64,000 bases of DNA, from NCBI GenBank assembly GCA_028280505.1, contig JANQLO010000032.1, positions 115,051 through 179,050 of the forward strand, given 5' to 3'. The stretch is from Chromatiales bacterium. Its GTDB lineage: Bacteria; Pseudomonadota; Gammaproteobacteria; Chromatiales; Chromatiaceae. The notes under the pieces are model-generated. The model was not told the origin of the DNA, ran no database searches, and saw only the letters and a program-made list of their open reading frames with translations. Positions 17,513 through 27,333 of this stretch are shown in pieces. Position 1 is the stretch's first letter. Each line of letters opens with the position of its first letter. The translations under genes and the position numbers were made by a program.

Positions 17513-17958
17513 TGGGATGTGCTGGGGTGACGATGCTTAGGAGGCTGCTCAAAAGCCGATGATGACAACTGAAATAACGGACCTGTCCGATGCAGGTGGC
17601 ATAGTACTGCCAGTGCCCGAAAAACCAAAGCCGGCGACTGCCGGCTTAAACTCAACCCCGGTTAAAGGAGTTTCGGCTTTATTTTTGTTTGTTTTTATTA
17701 TTGTTAGTCATTAAGCAGATATTGGGCCAATCATAAAATTTTGAATAGAAACAGTAAGAAAGCTGTCAGAGTGAAAATCCCTACTTAACGTATTGTAAAA
17801 ATAGCTGACATTCCTGTAGGGAAATATGGCATCGCCGAGCTGACAGGATCGGCGCTACGCCGGCAAAGCCAAAGATCATCATTGATTTTGACCCACATTA
17901 GCGCTTCAGAAGATAATGGTCGGCTATTCGAGTTAATCGGAAATTTTTAATTAAAACT
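17513..17958. promoter_or_regulatory. Long AT-rich region between sbtA and pntAa
   Basis: About 446 bases without a gene, holding the upstream regions of two divergent operons. Visible structure: an 8-bp hairpin AAGCCGGC-GACT-GCCGGCTT (17628-17647), then a weaker AAACTC/GAGTTT pair and a T-rich run (17648-17700), and three copies of AGCTGWCA at 17761, 17803 and 17838. No clear sigma-70 box pair or Shine-Dalgarno sequence precedes pntAa. Confidence 0.5.
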
Positions 17959-19059
17959 ATGAGAGTTGGCATTCCAAAAGAACAAGTCAATGGAGAGGCC
18001 CGGGTCGCGACCACGCCGGAGATTGCGGCCAAGCTCGTTGCGGGCGGCGTCCGGTTGTTGGTCGAGCGTGGTGCGGGCGAGCGGTCGCATTACACCGATG
18101 CGGCTTATGAGCAGGCCGGCGCCGAGTTGACCGACGCGGCCGGTGCGCTGGGATGCGACATCGTCGCCAAGGTGCGGAAACCGAGCGCTGACGAAGTGGC
18201 CGCGATGCGCGATGGCGCCGTCTATGTCGGCCATGCCGAGACCTGCGATGAAGAAGACCCCGTTATCGCTGCCATGCATGCGCGCGGCATTGCCGTGATT
18301 GCCATGGAGCGCATCCCGAGGATATCGCGGGCGCAATCGATGGACGCCTTGTCGTCACAGAGCAATATCGCCGGCTATCGGGCCGTCATCGAGGCGGCAG
18401 CCCGCTATGGCCGGTTTTTTCCCTTGATGATGACTTCGGCCGGTTCGGCCAAGCCTGCCCGGGTCGTGATATTGGGTGCCGGCGTGGCCGGCTTGCAGGC
18501 CATTGCGACGGCGCGTCGTCTTGGTGGTGATGTCTATGCCTACGATGTGCGTCCGGAAACCCGTGAGCAAATCGAATCGCTCGGGGCCAAGGTCATCGAC
18601 CTGGATATCGGCGAGGGTGGCTCCGGCGAAGGTGGTTACGCCAAAGAGCTCTCCGACGAGGGTAAGGCGAAGCAACAGGCCTTACTCGCGGAGCAACTGG
18701 CCAAGGCACATGTCATTGTTTCGACCGCACTGATTCCATGTCGTCCGGCGCCGGTTTTGATTGCCGAGGACGTGGTCAAGCAGATGCGCGAGGGTTCGGT
18801 GATTGTCGATCTGGCCGCGGCGACCGGCGGTAATTGTCCTTTGACCGAGGTTGATCGGGTTGTGACCAAACATGGCGTCATTCTGATCGGGCATACGAAC
18901 TATCCGTCGATGATGCCGTCCGATGCGAGTGGTTTTTACGCCAAGAACGTCGCTAATCTGCTCGACATCATGCTCGATCGCTCTGGTGACTCGCCGGTAC
19001 TCAAAACACTTGACGACGACGAAATCACCAAAGCCGCTCAGCTGCGGGCGCCCACCTAA
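17959..19059 (+). CDS. pntAa: NAD(P) transhydrogenase subunit alpha, part 1
   Basis: Soluble NAD(H)-binding domain I of the proton-translocating transhydrogenase, 366 residues. It begins MRVGIPKE, the hallmark start shared with alanine dehydrogenases, and carries the nucleotide fold [21 protein letters not shown] and the RxxxDxSSQ-like segment [16 protein letters not shown]. The enzyme couples hydride transfer from NADH to NADP+ with proton entry, supplying NADPH. In this organism the alpha chain is split into two genes, as in Rhodospirillum and many proteobacteria, rather than fused as in E. coli. pntAb follows after 50 bases. Confidence 0.95.
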   Translation: MRVGIPKEQVNGEARVATTPEIAAKLVAGGVRLLVERGAGERSHYTDAAYEQAGAELTDAAGALGCDIVAKVRKPSADEVAAMRDGAVYVGHAETCDEEDPVIAAMHARGIAVIAMERIPRISRAQSMDALSSQSNIAGYRAVIEAAARYGRFFPLMMTSAGSAKPARVVILGAGVAGLQAIATARRLGGDVYAYDVRPETREQIESLGAKVIDLDIGEGGSGEGGYAKELSDEGKAKQQALLAEQLAKAHVIVSTALIPCRPAPVLIAEDVVKQMREGSVIVDLAAATGGNCPLTEVDRVVTKHGVILIGHTNYPSMMPSDASGFYAKNVANLLDIMLDRSGDSPVLKTLDDDEITKAAQLRAPT

Positions 19060-19109
19060 CCGGCGGCTTGTCTGTCGGTCGTTTGAAGATTTTTACTGAG
19101 GAAAAGGCA

Positions 19110-19397
19110 ATGCCAGAGACACTGGTTGCACTTTATGTATTCGTTCTCGCCTGTTTCATCGGGTACTGGGTGATCTGGGGCGTGACACCGTCGCTACACA
19201 CGCCTTTGGTTGCGTTGACCAATGCCATTTCGGGCATTGTGATCGTGGGGGCACTTCTGGTAACCGGCTTGGAGTCGGTTGGCGGCTTTGCCGAGATTCT
19301 GGGGTTCATCGCAGTGCTGTTGGCGTCGATCAACGTCTTTGGTGGCTTTCTGGTAACCAATCGCATGCTCGCCATGTTCCGCAAGAAGAATAAGTGA
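19110..19397 (+). CDS. pntAb: NAD(P) transhydrogenase subunit alpha, part 2
   Basis: A 95-residue membrane protein forming the alpha half of the proton channel domain II. Three to four helices run from [19 protein letters not shown] through [17 protein letters not shown] to the last helix ending in [14 protein letters not shown] 19110 is preferred to the longer frame starting at 19068 because GAGGA lies 7 bases upstream and the family starts here. It is embedded between pntAa and pntB, 11 bases from pntB. Confidence 0.93.
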   Translation: MPETLVALYVFVLACFIGYWVIWGVTPSLHTPLVALTNAISGIVIVGALLVTGLESVGGFAEILGFIAVLLASINVFGGFLVTNRMLAMFRKKNK

Positions 19398-19408
19398 GGG
19401 TCTGAGGC

Positions 19409-20809
19409 ATGCAGATTTCCGCCAACGCACAGGCCATCGCGTATCTGATTTCGGCCGTCCTGTTCATACTTTCGCTCAAAGGCCTGACACACCCGTCGAC
19501 TGCGCGTCGCGGCAATTTCCTCGGTATGACCGGTATGGCGATTGCGATCATAGCAACGTTACTCGGTACCGAAGTGGTGTCTTATGGGTTGATTATCGCC
19601 GGCGTGGTGATCGGTGGTCTGATTGGCATAGTCGTGGCGATGCGCATTCAAATGACGGCGATGCCGCAATTGGTTGCTGCGCTGCATAGTTTCGTCGGTT
19701 TGGCAGCGGTGTTGGTCGCGATCGGCACGTTCCTCAACAAACGTGACTTGGGTCAGCTGAATGCCGTTTTGATGGGTGAACTGTCAGCCGGTGCCATCAT
19801 TGGCGCCATCACCTTTACCGGCTCGGTGATCGCATTCGGTAAATTGCAGGGTTTGATATCCGGCAAGCCCGTGAAGTATGCCGGGCAACATCAGATCAAC
19901 GCGTTTATCGCCTTGGCGACGATCGCGTTGGGCGTCCATTTTGCGATGACCGGCAGTATGTTCTCCTTGATGCTGATGACAGTGCTCGCATTGGTTCTCG
20001 GTGTGACATTGATCATCCCAATCGGCGGTGCGGATATGCCGGTCATTATCTCCATGCTCAACAGTTATTCCGGGTGGGCAGCGGCCGCAACGGGTTTCAC
20101 CCTTCAGAATAATCTGCTGATCATCGTGGGTGCGTTGGTCGGTTTTTCCGGTGCCATCCTGTCGTACATCATGTGTCGGGCAATGAACCGTTCGATTATC
20201 AACGTGGTGTTCGGCGGGTTCGGTAGCGATAGTGGCGGCGCCCCCACTGCCGGCGCGGCGGCGATGGAAAAAGGGATCAAATCGGCCTCGGTCGAGGATG
20301 CCGTGTATTGGATGGAAGATGCCAATCGGGTGGTCGTCGTGCCGGGTTACGGCATGGCGGTGGCGCAGGCGCAGCACGCCCTTAAAGAACTGATGGACTT
20401 ACTGGAACAAAAAGGTGTCGAGGTGAAATTCGGTGTCCATCCGGTTGCCGGACGTATGCCGGGGCACATGAATGTGTTGCTGGCTGAGGCCGACATTCCA
20501 TACGACCATGTACATGAGATGGACGAGGTCAATCCGGATTTTGCATCCACCGATGTTACCTTGGTGGTCGGTGCCAATGATGTGGTCAATCCGGCGGCGA
20601 AAGATGATGCATCCAGTCCGATTTACGGCATGCCGATCCTCGAGGCGGGTAAGTCCAAGCAAGTCTATTTCTTAAAACGTTCGATGAATCCGGGCTATTC
20701 GGGGGTCGACAATCTTTTGTTCTATCAGGACAACACCTCGTTGATATTTGGTGATGCCAAAGACACGATCGAGGGCATGGTCGGCGCATTAAAAGGTGTT
20801 GCGCATTAG
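19409..20809 (+). CDS. pntB: NAD(P) transhydrogenase subunit beta
   Basis: 466-residue beta chain: about nine membrane helices (residues 1-265) forming the rest of the proton channel, then the NADP(H)-binding domain III in the cytoplasm. Domain III shows VVVPGYGMAVAQAQH, GVHPVAGRMPGHMNVLLAEA and VGANDVVNPAAK, all standard. It completes the enzyme with PntAa and PntAb. It is the last gene of the operon; a convergent GGDEF-EAL gene ends 22 bases downstream. Confidence 0.96.
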   Translation: MQISANAQAIAYLISAVLFILSLKGLTHPSTARRGNFLGMTGMAIAIIATLLGTEVVSYGLIIAGVVIGGLIGIVVAMRIQMTAMPQLVAALHSFVGLAAVLVAIGTFLNKRDLGQLNAVLMGELSAGAIIGAITFTGSVIAFGKLQGLISGKPVKYAGQHQINAFIALATIALGVHFAMTGSMFSLMLMTVLALVLGVTLIIPIGGADMPVIISMLNSYSGWAAAATGFTLQNNLLIIVGALVGFSGAILSYIMCRAMNRSIINVVFGGFGSDSGGAPTAGAAAMEKGIKSASVEDAVYWMEDANRVVVVPGYGMAVAQAQHALKELMDLLEQKGVEVKFGVHPVAGRMPGHMNVLLAEADIPYDHVHEMDEVNPDFASTDVTLVVGANDVVNPAAKDDASSPIYGMPILEAGKSKQVYFLKRSMNPGYSGVDNLLFYQDNTSLIFGDAKDTIEGMVGALKGVAH

Positions 20810-20831
20810 GATGTCGGCAACGCGGTTCCGC

Positions 20832-22871
20832 CTAAGCGACGATTGAGTTAAACAAATTATCGTGATTGTCGGCATCCAGAATCAATCTGCGGATGTTCGA
20901 CAGTGGTTCGGGTTTGTGCAGCCCGAAGCCCTGGGCGAAGTCGACGTCGATTTCTTGCAGTATCTTTTTGATGCGATCGTTCTCGACAAACTCAGCCACG
21001 GTACGTTTGCCGAGTTTTTTCCCGATGTTGTTGATCGATTCGACCATCGATCGATTGATATCGTCGCGGTCGATGTTGTGTACGAAACTGCCGTCGATTT
21101 TGAGGTAGTCGACGGCCAGATGGCGTAGCTGGTTGAACGACGACAGGCCGCTGCCGAAATCGTCCAATGCAAAGGTGCAGCCGAGATCGCCGAGCGCGTT
21201 GACCAGTGCGGCGGCATTCGAGAGGCTGCGGATCGCGACTGACTCGGTGATTTCGAAACAGAGGGATTCAGGCGGCACGCCGGTTTGCTGAATACATTCG
21301 CGTACGAAGTGATGGAATTGTGGATCGGATGCCGCCGGTCCGCAGATGTTGATACTGATGCGTATATGTTTTGCCTGATTGCCGAGAGATGCCAGCCATC
21401 GCAGACTGTTGCCGACTACCCAGCGATCGATATCGGGCACGATCCCGTACCGTTCTGCGGCCGGTAGGAACTGCCCTGGAGGGATAAGGCCGATACCATG
21501 TTCATCGGTCATGCGGAGCAATACTTCCAATACCAGCCGTCCGTCGTCCAGGGATCTGTTGAGCGGCTTGATCATTTGCCCGTAAAGCACGAAACGGTCA
21601 TGCTGAATCGCATCGTTGATGCGGGAAATCCAGTGCATCTCGCCGGAACGTCGCCGAACGTTCTCATCGTTGAGTTGGGCCTGGTGGACCCGATTGCGAC
21701 CTTCCTCTTTGGCGGAATAACAACAGGCGTCGGCGGTGCTGATCAGCTCTTCGAGTGAAATGGCCTCGCGGCCGAAGGGCACGAGGCCGATACTCGCACC
21801 GACTCGAAAGATCTTGTTTTCCCAAGAAAAGCTAAAGGATTGTACCGCCTCGCGAATCTTCTCCGCGACGCGTTTGGCGTCGTCCGGTTCGGTAAACCGC
21901 AGCAACACACCGAACTCATCGCCACCAAGACGTGCAAGGATGTCCGAGTGACGCAAGGTGTCGGTGAGCCGTTCCGACAGCCCTTTGAGTAGTGCGTCGC
22001 CGGCGGCGTGACCGCAAGTATCGTTGACGACCTTGAAACGATCCAGATCGAGCAACATCAAGGCATGTTTTTCCGGGTTGATTTCACAATGTTCCAGCGT
22101 CATACGCAGCGATGCCTCGAAGGCCTGCCGGTTGAGCAGCCCGGTCAACACGTCGTGCGAAGCTTGATGTGAAAGCTGCCGGTTACGTGCCCCGGCATTA
22201 ATGACTACATAGGCGGCCGTAATCACGGCGATCGAGAAGGCGACCATGCCGAGCAGGGTCGCCATCAACATGGTTTCTTGGAACGATTCACCTGCCTCGT
22301 TGATTCGATTTTGTGTCGTTTGATGAATGACGCGTACCATCTCGTCCAATACGCGCAGTAAGGACAAATGGCCATCGATCGAGGCCTGAACCGCGGCTCT
22401 GACCTCGGCATCCGGTATGTTGTCGTCAAACAGTGCCGATAGTGCGCGATTGTTCGGTGCGCCGACTTGACGTGCGCTGGCGTCAAGTTTCTGGAAGATT
22501 TCCCGTTCGGGTGCCGTTGCGATCTGCTGGATCAGCGTTTGGCGGGCACGGACGTATTTGCTGGCATGGCCGAAGAAACGCATCTTTTCTTCATCACGCT
22601 CGAATGGATCGGGCTGAATGGCCATCGTGTGCAGGCTGTCGATCCGTTCACGGATCGCCTCGCGCATGGTGAATGCGAGTACCGTCTTGCTACCGGCTGT
22701 TCTGACCAGCTTGGACAGCAAGTCGTTATGCGTATTGGTCGTGTGGTAACTGCCGATGATGGAGAACAGCAGGATGCCGATAACCAACGCGAATCCCAAA
22801 GACGTGATGACCTTGACGTCATAGCGTCGCACAAAGGGATTACTCGCCGCGTATTTGCCTTTGCTGTACAC
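20832..22871 (-). CDS. Membrane GGDEF-EAL cyclic-di-GMP enzyme
   Basis: A 679-residue signalling protein. Two membrane helices (about 22-42 and 202-225) frame a periplasmic helical sensor of about 160 residues without a recognised domain name. The GGDEF domain follows, with intact GGDEF (316-320) and an inhibitory RxxD site RHSD (307-310) five residues before it. The EAL domain has EVL at 449-451, DDFGSG at 570-575, LKIDGSF and the closing AQGFGLHKP, so the metal and catalytic residues look complete. It could make cyclic di-GMP, degrade it, or switch between the two. Transcribed alone; the ligand is unknown. Confidence 0.9.
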   Translation of the reverse strand: MYSKGKYAASNPFVRRYDVKVITSLGFALVIGILLFSIIGSYHTTNTHNDLLSKLVRTAGSKTVLAFTMREAIRERIDSLHTMAIQPDPFERDEEKMRFFGHASKYVRARQTLIQQIATAPEREIFQKLDASARQVGAPNNRALSALFDDNIPDAEVRAAVQASIDGHLSLLRVLDEMVRVIHQTTQNRINEAGESFQETMLMATLLGMVAFSIAVITAAYVVINAGARNRQLSHQASHDVLTGLLNRQAFEASLRMTLEHCEINPEKHALMLLDLDRFKVVNDTCGHAAGDALLKGLSERLTDTLRHSDILARLGGDEFGVLLRFTEPDDAKRVAEKIREAVQSFSFSWENKIFRVGASIGLVPFGREAISLEELISTADACCYSAKEEGRNRVHQAQLNDENVRRRSGEMHWISRINDAIQHDRFVLYGQMIKPLNRSLDDGRLVLEVLLRMTDEHGIGLIPPGQFLPAAERYGIVPDIDRWVVGNSLRWLASLGNQAKHIRISINICGPAASDPQFHHFVRECIQQTGVPPESLCFEITESVAIRSLSNAAALVNALGDLGCTFALDDFGSGLSSFNQLRHLAVDYLKIDGSFVHNIDRDDINRSMVESINNIGKKLGKRTVAEFVENDRIKKILQEIDVDFAQGFGLHKPEPLSNIRRLILDADNHDNLFNSIVA

Positions 22872-23171
22872 GTGCTTATCTTTTCATTTCGGTCTTGCGA
22901 ACCGTATTCACAGTACCCTTGGCGGTGTAAGACTGTATTGGCGGCGATTTAGGATTCTTTAGCGTCTAAGACGGTGACGTAAAACGGATGAAGTGTCGTA
23001 TTTGCGCGATTTTGCATGGAACAGACGTCATTTTTGCTGTTTCAATGTTTTATCTGTCGTGAGTCGGGCCCGCGGGCGATGATGTGAAAAACTGAACTTG
23101 TCTCTCTGAGCCGATCCGGTCTGGGCGTTTCCAGCAGCGTTGGTACAATCGCAGCCCTTTTCTCCGAGGCA
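22872..23171. promoter_or_regulatory. Divergent promoter region, GGDEF-EAL / hrpA
   Basis: 300 bases without a gene between two diverging genes. The best element is an extended -10 for hrpA: TGGTACAAT at 23141-23149 (TG, one base, TACAAT), without a good -35. I see no RNA gene or repeat in the rest. Confidence 0.4.
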
Positions 23172-26100
23172 TTGTCACTTTTGCAGCATAGATTCGAAAA
23201 TTGCCTCCTACGCGATCGGCGGAAATTACGCACATTGGCCGAGCGGCTGGAGGCGGGCGATGGCGACGAGCAGTTGCGTATCAAGTTCGAAGCGCTGCGG
23301 CAGCGATCCGAGGCGGTGGTATCGGCACGTGCGGCAACACGGCCGCGGCCCGAGTTTCCCGAAGGCTTGCCCATTACGGCGCGTCTCGACGAAATCCGTG
23401 AGCTGATTCGGTGCCATCAGGTGATCGTGCTGTGCGGTGAAACCGGCTCGGGCAAGTCGACCCAGCTACCGAAGATCTGTCTGAGCCTGGAGCGTGGTGT
23501 CTTCGGACGTATCGGTCATACTCAGCCACGCCGGATTGCCGCGCGCAGCCTGGCCGGCCGGATTGCGGCCGAATTGGGTGAGCAGGTAGGTTCCTGTGTG
23601 GGTTACAAAGTTCGCTTTCGCGATCAGGTCGCCGATCATACGCGGATCAAGTTGCTGACGGACGGTATGTTGTTGGCCGAGATTCGCAGCGACCGCGATC
23701 TTCGCGAATACGATACCCTGATTATCGACGAGGCCCACGAACGCAGTCTCAATATCGATTTCCTGCTGGGTTATCTGCATCGCCTGTTGCGGCGGCGCCC
23801 CGAGCTGAAGCTGATTATCACCTCGGCCACGATCGATCCGGTTCGTTTCTCGCGGCATTTCGGGGATGCGCCGGTAATCGAGGTTTCCGGTCGCACGTTT
23901 CCCGTTGAGTTGCGTTACCGACCGCCGTCCGAATCGGGCGTCGGCGAACGTGACGAGGCGATGCAGCAGGCAATCGTCGACGCCGTCGACGAGTTGTTGC
24001 CAGAAGGCACTGGCGACATCCTGGTGTTTCTGTCCGGTGAGCGCGAGATCCGAGAAACGGCCGAAACCTTGCGCAAGCATAAAATGCTGCACTCCGAGGT
24101 CATCCCGCTTTATGCGCGGCTTAGTCCGACCGAACAGGCCAGGGTATTCGCACCGAGTGGGCGGCGGCACATCGTGTTGGCGACCAATGTCGCCGAGACC
24201 TCGCTGACTGTGCCGGGGATTCGCTACGTCATTGATGCCGGCTTTGCACGAATCAGCCGTTACAGCGCACGCAGTAAGATCCAGCGCCTGCCGGTCGAGC
24301 GTATCGCCCGGGCCAGTGCGGAACAGCGCAAGGGACGCTGTGGCCGGGTGGCCGAAGGTATCTGCATCCGCCTCTACGACGAAGACGATTTCAATGCGCG
24401 TGAACCCTATACCGAGCCCGAGATCCAGCGCACCAATCTTGCGGCGGTGATTTTGCAGATGGCAACCCTCGGTTTCGGAGAGGTTGCCGATTTCCCCTTT
24501 GTCGATCCCCCCGACGGGCGTCTGATCCGGGACGGCTACCGTTTGCTCGAAGAGTTGGCCGCGGTCGACCGGCGGCACAAGGTGACACGTCTCGGTAAGG
24601 CATTGGCACGTCTGCCGGTGGATCCGCGCATCGGGCGTATGTTGATCGAGGCGGCACGAACCGGCTGTCTGAAAGAGATGTTGGTGATCGCGGCTGCGTT
24701 ATCCGTGCAGGATCCGCGTGAGCGTCCAACCGAGAAGCGTCAGGAAGCGGATGAATGTCACGCTCAGTTTGCCGATGAACGTTCGGATTTCATCACCTAC
24801 CTCAAGCTATGGGATTTTCTGGAGCAAAATCGACGCCATCTGACTCGGCGAAAATTCGAACGTCTGTGCAAACAACATTTCCTGTCTCCGAGTCGGGTAC
24901 GCGAATGGCATGACGTTCAGGTGCAGTTACGCGTACAGATGCATGAACTCGGATACCGCGATAACGAGCAGGAGGCCGAATATGCGGTTTTGCATCGCGC
25001 CTTGCTTAGCGGATTGTTAAGTCATATCGGTCTGCGCGGCCAGGGTAATACACGGGATTATCTGGGAGCGCGCAATCGCCGGTTTTTCGTGTTTCCGGGC
25101 TCGGGTCTGTTTACCAAGCAACCGAAGTGGCTCATGGCGGCGGAGTTGGTCGAAACGACGCGTCTGTATGCACGTGGCGTCGCGGCGCTGGAGCCGGAAT
25201 GGATAGAACCCCTGGCCGGACACTTGATAAAACACAGCTATTCCTCGCCGCGCTGGCAGGGAAGGCGGGGTCAGGTCGGTGCGGATGAAAAGGTGACCTT
25301 GTACGGGTTGCCGATAGTGCCGAGGCGCCGAGTCAACTATGGTCCTATCGACCCGGAGGAATCGCGGCAGATATTCCTTCGTTTCGGTCTCACAGAAGGT
25401 GATATGCATACCCGTGCACCCTTCTGGCGTCACAATCGGGATCTTATCGCCGATCTGCGTGATATCGAGGCCAAGTCACGGCGTCGTGACGTGCTGATCG
25501 ACGACGAGGTCATCTACGGTTTTTATGCCAATCGGGTACCGTCCGGTATCTACAGTGTCGCCCAACTCGAAACCTGGTTGCGACGACTGCCACGCGAACA
25601 AGCCAAGTTGTTGCACATGCGTCGCAGTGATCTGCTGCGTGCCGAAATCGACGACGATACGCAAATCCAGTTTCCGGACGAATGGAACCTGGAGGGTACG
25701 CGCTTACCACTGAGCTATCGCTTTGCGCCGGGTGAGTCCGATGATGGTGTCACCCTGTCGCTCCCCGCCTCGGTCGTCGCCCAGCTCACGCCGGGCAGGG
25801 TCGATCGCTTGGTGCCGGGTTTGTTACGGGAAAAAGTCACTGCGCTGCTGAAGAGTCTGCCAAAGTCTTTGCGACGTCAGCTGGTGCCGATCCCCGATTA
25901 CGTCGAACGTTGTGTGGCGGAGTTACCGGTATCCGATGCGCCTTTGATTCACGTTCTGGGCTCGATTCTCAAGCGGTTTACCGGTATTCATGTGCCCGAA
26001 GATGCTTGGCAACCGGCACAGTTGCCGGATCATCTTCATCTGCGGATACGCTTACTCGATGAATCGGGCCGGCGTGAACTTGCCGTATCCCGCGACCTGG

Positions 26101-27062
26101 CGAACTTGCAAAATGACTACGGTGGTCGTACTAGACCTATGGCCGTGGACCGGCGCGAAGGCACCGGTAGTGCGGATGTAAAGATGGTCGATTGGACCTG
26201 CGGCAATTTGCCTATGGAAGTTAGCGAGCAGGCCGGCCGCTTGTTGGTTAAAGGCTATCCGGCGCTGGTCGATTGCGGTGATCATGTCGAACGCCAGATC
26301 GTCGACAATCTCGTCAGAGCACGTGAGCTTCACCGTACGGGAATTCGACGTCTGCTGCGTCTGCGTGAGGCGAAAGCCGCGCGCAATCTCTTGAAGAACA
26401 TTCCCGACATGCAGCAAATGCAGCTTTACTACGCCAAAGCTGCGCCACCGGAACGTTCGCCCGATCGGTCGGTACCGGATTTGGCGGAACAGCTGCTGTT
26501 GTTGGCCTTCGATCGTGCCTTCATTGACCAACCGTGGGCGATTCGCGATCGTGAAGCCTTCGAATCTTGCCGTGTGGCAGGGCGGCCAAGGCTCGGGATG
26601 GCTTTGCAAGACATTGCAAGCTTGGTTCGCGAGATTCTGGCATTGTCCCATCGATTACGTGCCTCGCTTACGGCGACCACGCAGCCGAATTGGCGCTTGT
26701 CGGTCGATGACATGCAGCAGCAACTCGATCGACTGGTGTTCCGGGGATTCGTGCTGGAGGTCGAGAGCGAATATTTGAATCACTACCCGCGCTATCTCAA
26801 AGCGATGCAACAACGGCTCGAAAAGCTGGCCGTAGCGGCAACCCGAGATCAGCAGCAGATGCGTGAGATGACACGATTGCAGGGCGAGTGGTCGCGCCGT
26901 CAGCAGGCACTGCGGGCAAACGGCCTGACCGATCCGCGTCTGGACGAGATTCGGTGGTTGTTGGAGGAGTTGCGGGTATCGCTGTTTGCCCAGGCTCTGG
27001 GTACGGCGCAGCCCGTGTCGGTCAAACGGATCGACAAGCGTTGGCGGGCCTTGGGCCTCTAA
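23172..27062 (+). CDS. hrpA: ATP-dependent RNA helicase HrpA
   Basis: A DEAH-box helicase of 1296 residues, the usual HrpA length, linked in E. coli to ribosome rescue and mRNA processing. Walker A GETGSGKST is at 89-97, DEAH at 186-189, the SAT motif at 218-220, and motif VI QRKGRCGR is near residue 380. The helicase-associated and OB-fold domains follow, then the long C-terminal DUF3418 region typical of HrpA and absent from HrpB. The TTG at 23172 is the longest start, but GAGG is only 2 bases upstream; TTG 23181 is a possible alternative, so the first residues are uncertain. Confidence 0.94.
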   Translation: MSLLQHRFENCLLRDRRKLRTLAERLEAGDGDEQLRIKFEALRQRSEAVVSARAATRPRPEFPEGLPITARLDEIRELIRCHQVIVLCGETGSGKSTQLPKICLSLERGVFGRIGHTQPRRIAARSLAGRIAAELGEQVGSCVGYKVRFRDQVADHTRIKLLTDGMLLAEIRSDRDLREYDTLIIDEAHERSLNIDFLLGYLHRLLRRRPELKLIITSATIDPVRFSRHFGDAPVIEVSGRTFPVELRYRPPSESGVGERDEAMQQAIVDAVDELLPEGTGDILVFLSGEREIRETAETLRKHKMLHSEVIPLYARLSPTEQARVFAPSGRRHIVLATNVAETSLTVPGIRYVIDAGFARISRYSARSKIQRLPVERIARASAEQRKGRCGRVAEGICIRLYDEDDFNAREPYTEPEIQRTNLAAVILQMATLGFGEVADFPFVDPPDGRLIRDGYRLLEELAAVDRRHKVTRLGKALARLPVDPRIGRMLIEAARTGCLKEMLVIAAALSVQDPRERPTEKRQEADECHAQFADERSDFITYLKLWDFLEQNRRHLTRRKFERLCKQHFLSPSRVREWHDVQVQLRVQMHELGYRDNEQEAEYAVLHRALLSGLLSHIGLRGQGNTRDYLGARNRRFFVFPGSGLFTKQPKWLMAAELVETTRLYARGVAALEPEWIEPLAGHLIKHSYSSPRWQGRRGQVGADEKVTLYGLPIVPRRRVNYGPIDPEESRQIFLRFGLTEGDMHTRAPFWRHNRDLIADLRDIEAKSRRRDVLIDDEVIYGFYANRVPSGIYSVAQLETWLRRLPREQAKLLHMRRSDLLRAEIDDDTQIQFPDEWNLEGTRLPLSYRFAPGESDDGVTLSLPASVVAQLTPGRVDRLVPGLLREKVTALLKSLPKSLRRQLVPIPDYVERCVAELPVSDAPLIHVLGSILKRFTGIHVPEDAWQPAQLPDHLHLRIRLLDESGRRELAVSRDLANLQNDYGGRTRPMAVDRREGTGSADVKMVDWTCGNLPMEVSEQAGRLLVKGYPALVDCGDHVERQIVDNLVRARELHRTGIRRLLRLREAKAARNLLKNIPDMQQMQLYYAKAAPPERSPDRSVPDLAEQLLLLAFDRAFIDQPWAIRDREAFESCRVAGRPRLGMALQDIASLVREILALSHRLRASLTATTQPNWRLSVDDMQQQLDRLVFRGFVLEVESEYLNHYPRYLKAMQQRLEKLAVAATRDQQQMREMTRLQGEWSRRQQALRANGLTDPRLDEIRWLLEELRVSLFAQALGTAQPVSVKRIDKRWRALGL

Positions 27063-27114
27063 TAGATCTCATCAAGGACGTCGATTTTGACGGCTTCGGA
27101 CCGGAAACCGGTGT

Positions 27115-27264
27115 TTAGGGCTTCTTTTTCTGCTTTCTGACTTCGCGCTCGATCAGTACGGTAATCCAATTCGACAAGCTGCGTCCGTCGGTTTCGGCAA
27201 TTTTTTTTGCCTTGTTTTTGAGTTCCGCGTCAATACGAAAATTGATGATTTTTTCTTTGGGCAT
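27115..27264 (-). CDS. Ribbon-helix-helix (CopG/Arc-like) DNA-binding protein
   Basis: A 49-residue basic protein. The RHH pattern is plain: a short strand KIINFRID, helix ELKNKAKKIAETD, the turn GRSLSNW, and a second helix ITVLIEREVRK. Such proteins are dimeric repressors, often antitoxins or plasmid copy regulators. I start at ATG 27262-27264 because the longer open frame upstream has no family resemblance and would cover the promoter. A perfect 8-bp-arm palindrome lies 20 bases upstream, a likely autoregulatory operator. No ordinary toxin gene is adjacent; a divergent 40-codon hydrophobic ORF begins on the far side of the palindrome. Confidence 0.72.
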   Translation of the reverse strand: MPKEKIINFRIDAELKNKAKKIAETDGRSLSNWITVLIEREVRKQKKKP

Positions 27265-27284
27265 TGAAATTTGTGTGTTCGGAG

Positions 27285-27303
27285 TGTATATATTGTATAT
27301 ACA
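27285..27303. promoter_or_regulatory. Perfect palindrome, candidate RHH operator
   Basis: TGTATATA (27285-27292), TTG, TATATACA (27296-27303): two exact 8-base arms with a 3-base centre, between the RHH start codon and the divergent small ORF. RHH dimers bind short palindromic or repeated sites, often over their own promoter. Binding by the adjacent protein is inference. Confidence 0.6.
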
Positions 27304-27333
27304 ACGTGTCGAATTGTAGCATAGGTTATAAAA

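Noticed and set aside
23466..24578. 370-codon minus-strand frame opposite hrpA
   Set aside because: It lies wholly antisense to the conserved helicase core and its protein has no recognisable motif; long antisense frames are common in GC-rich genes.
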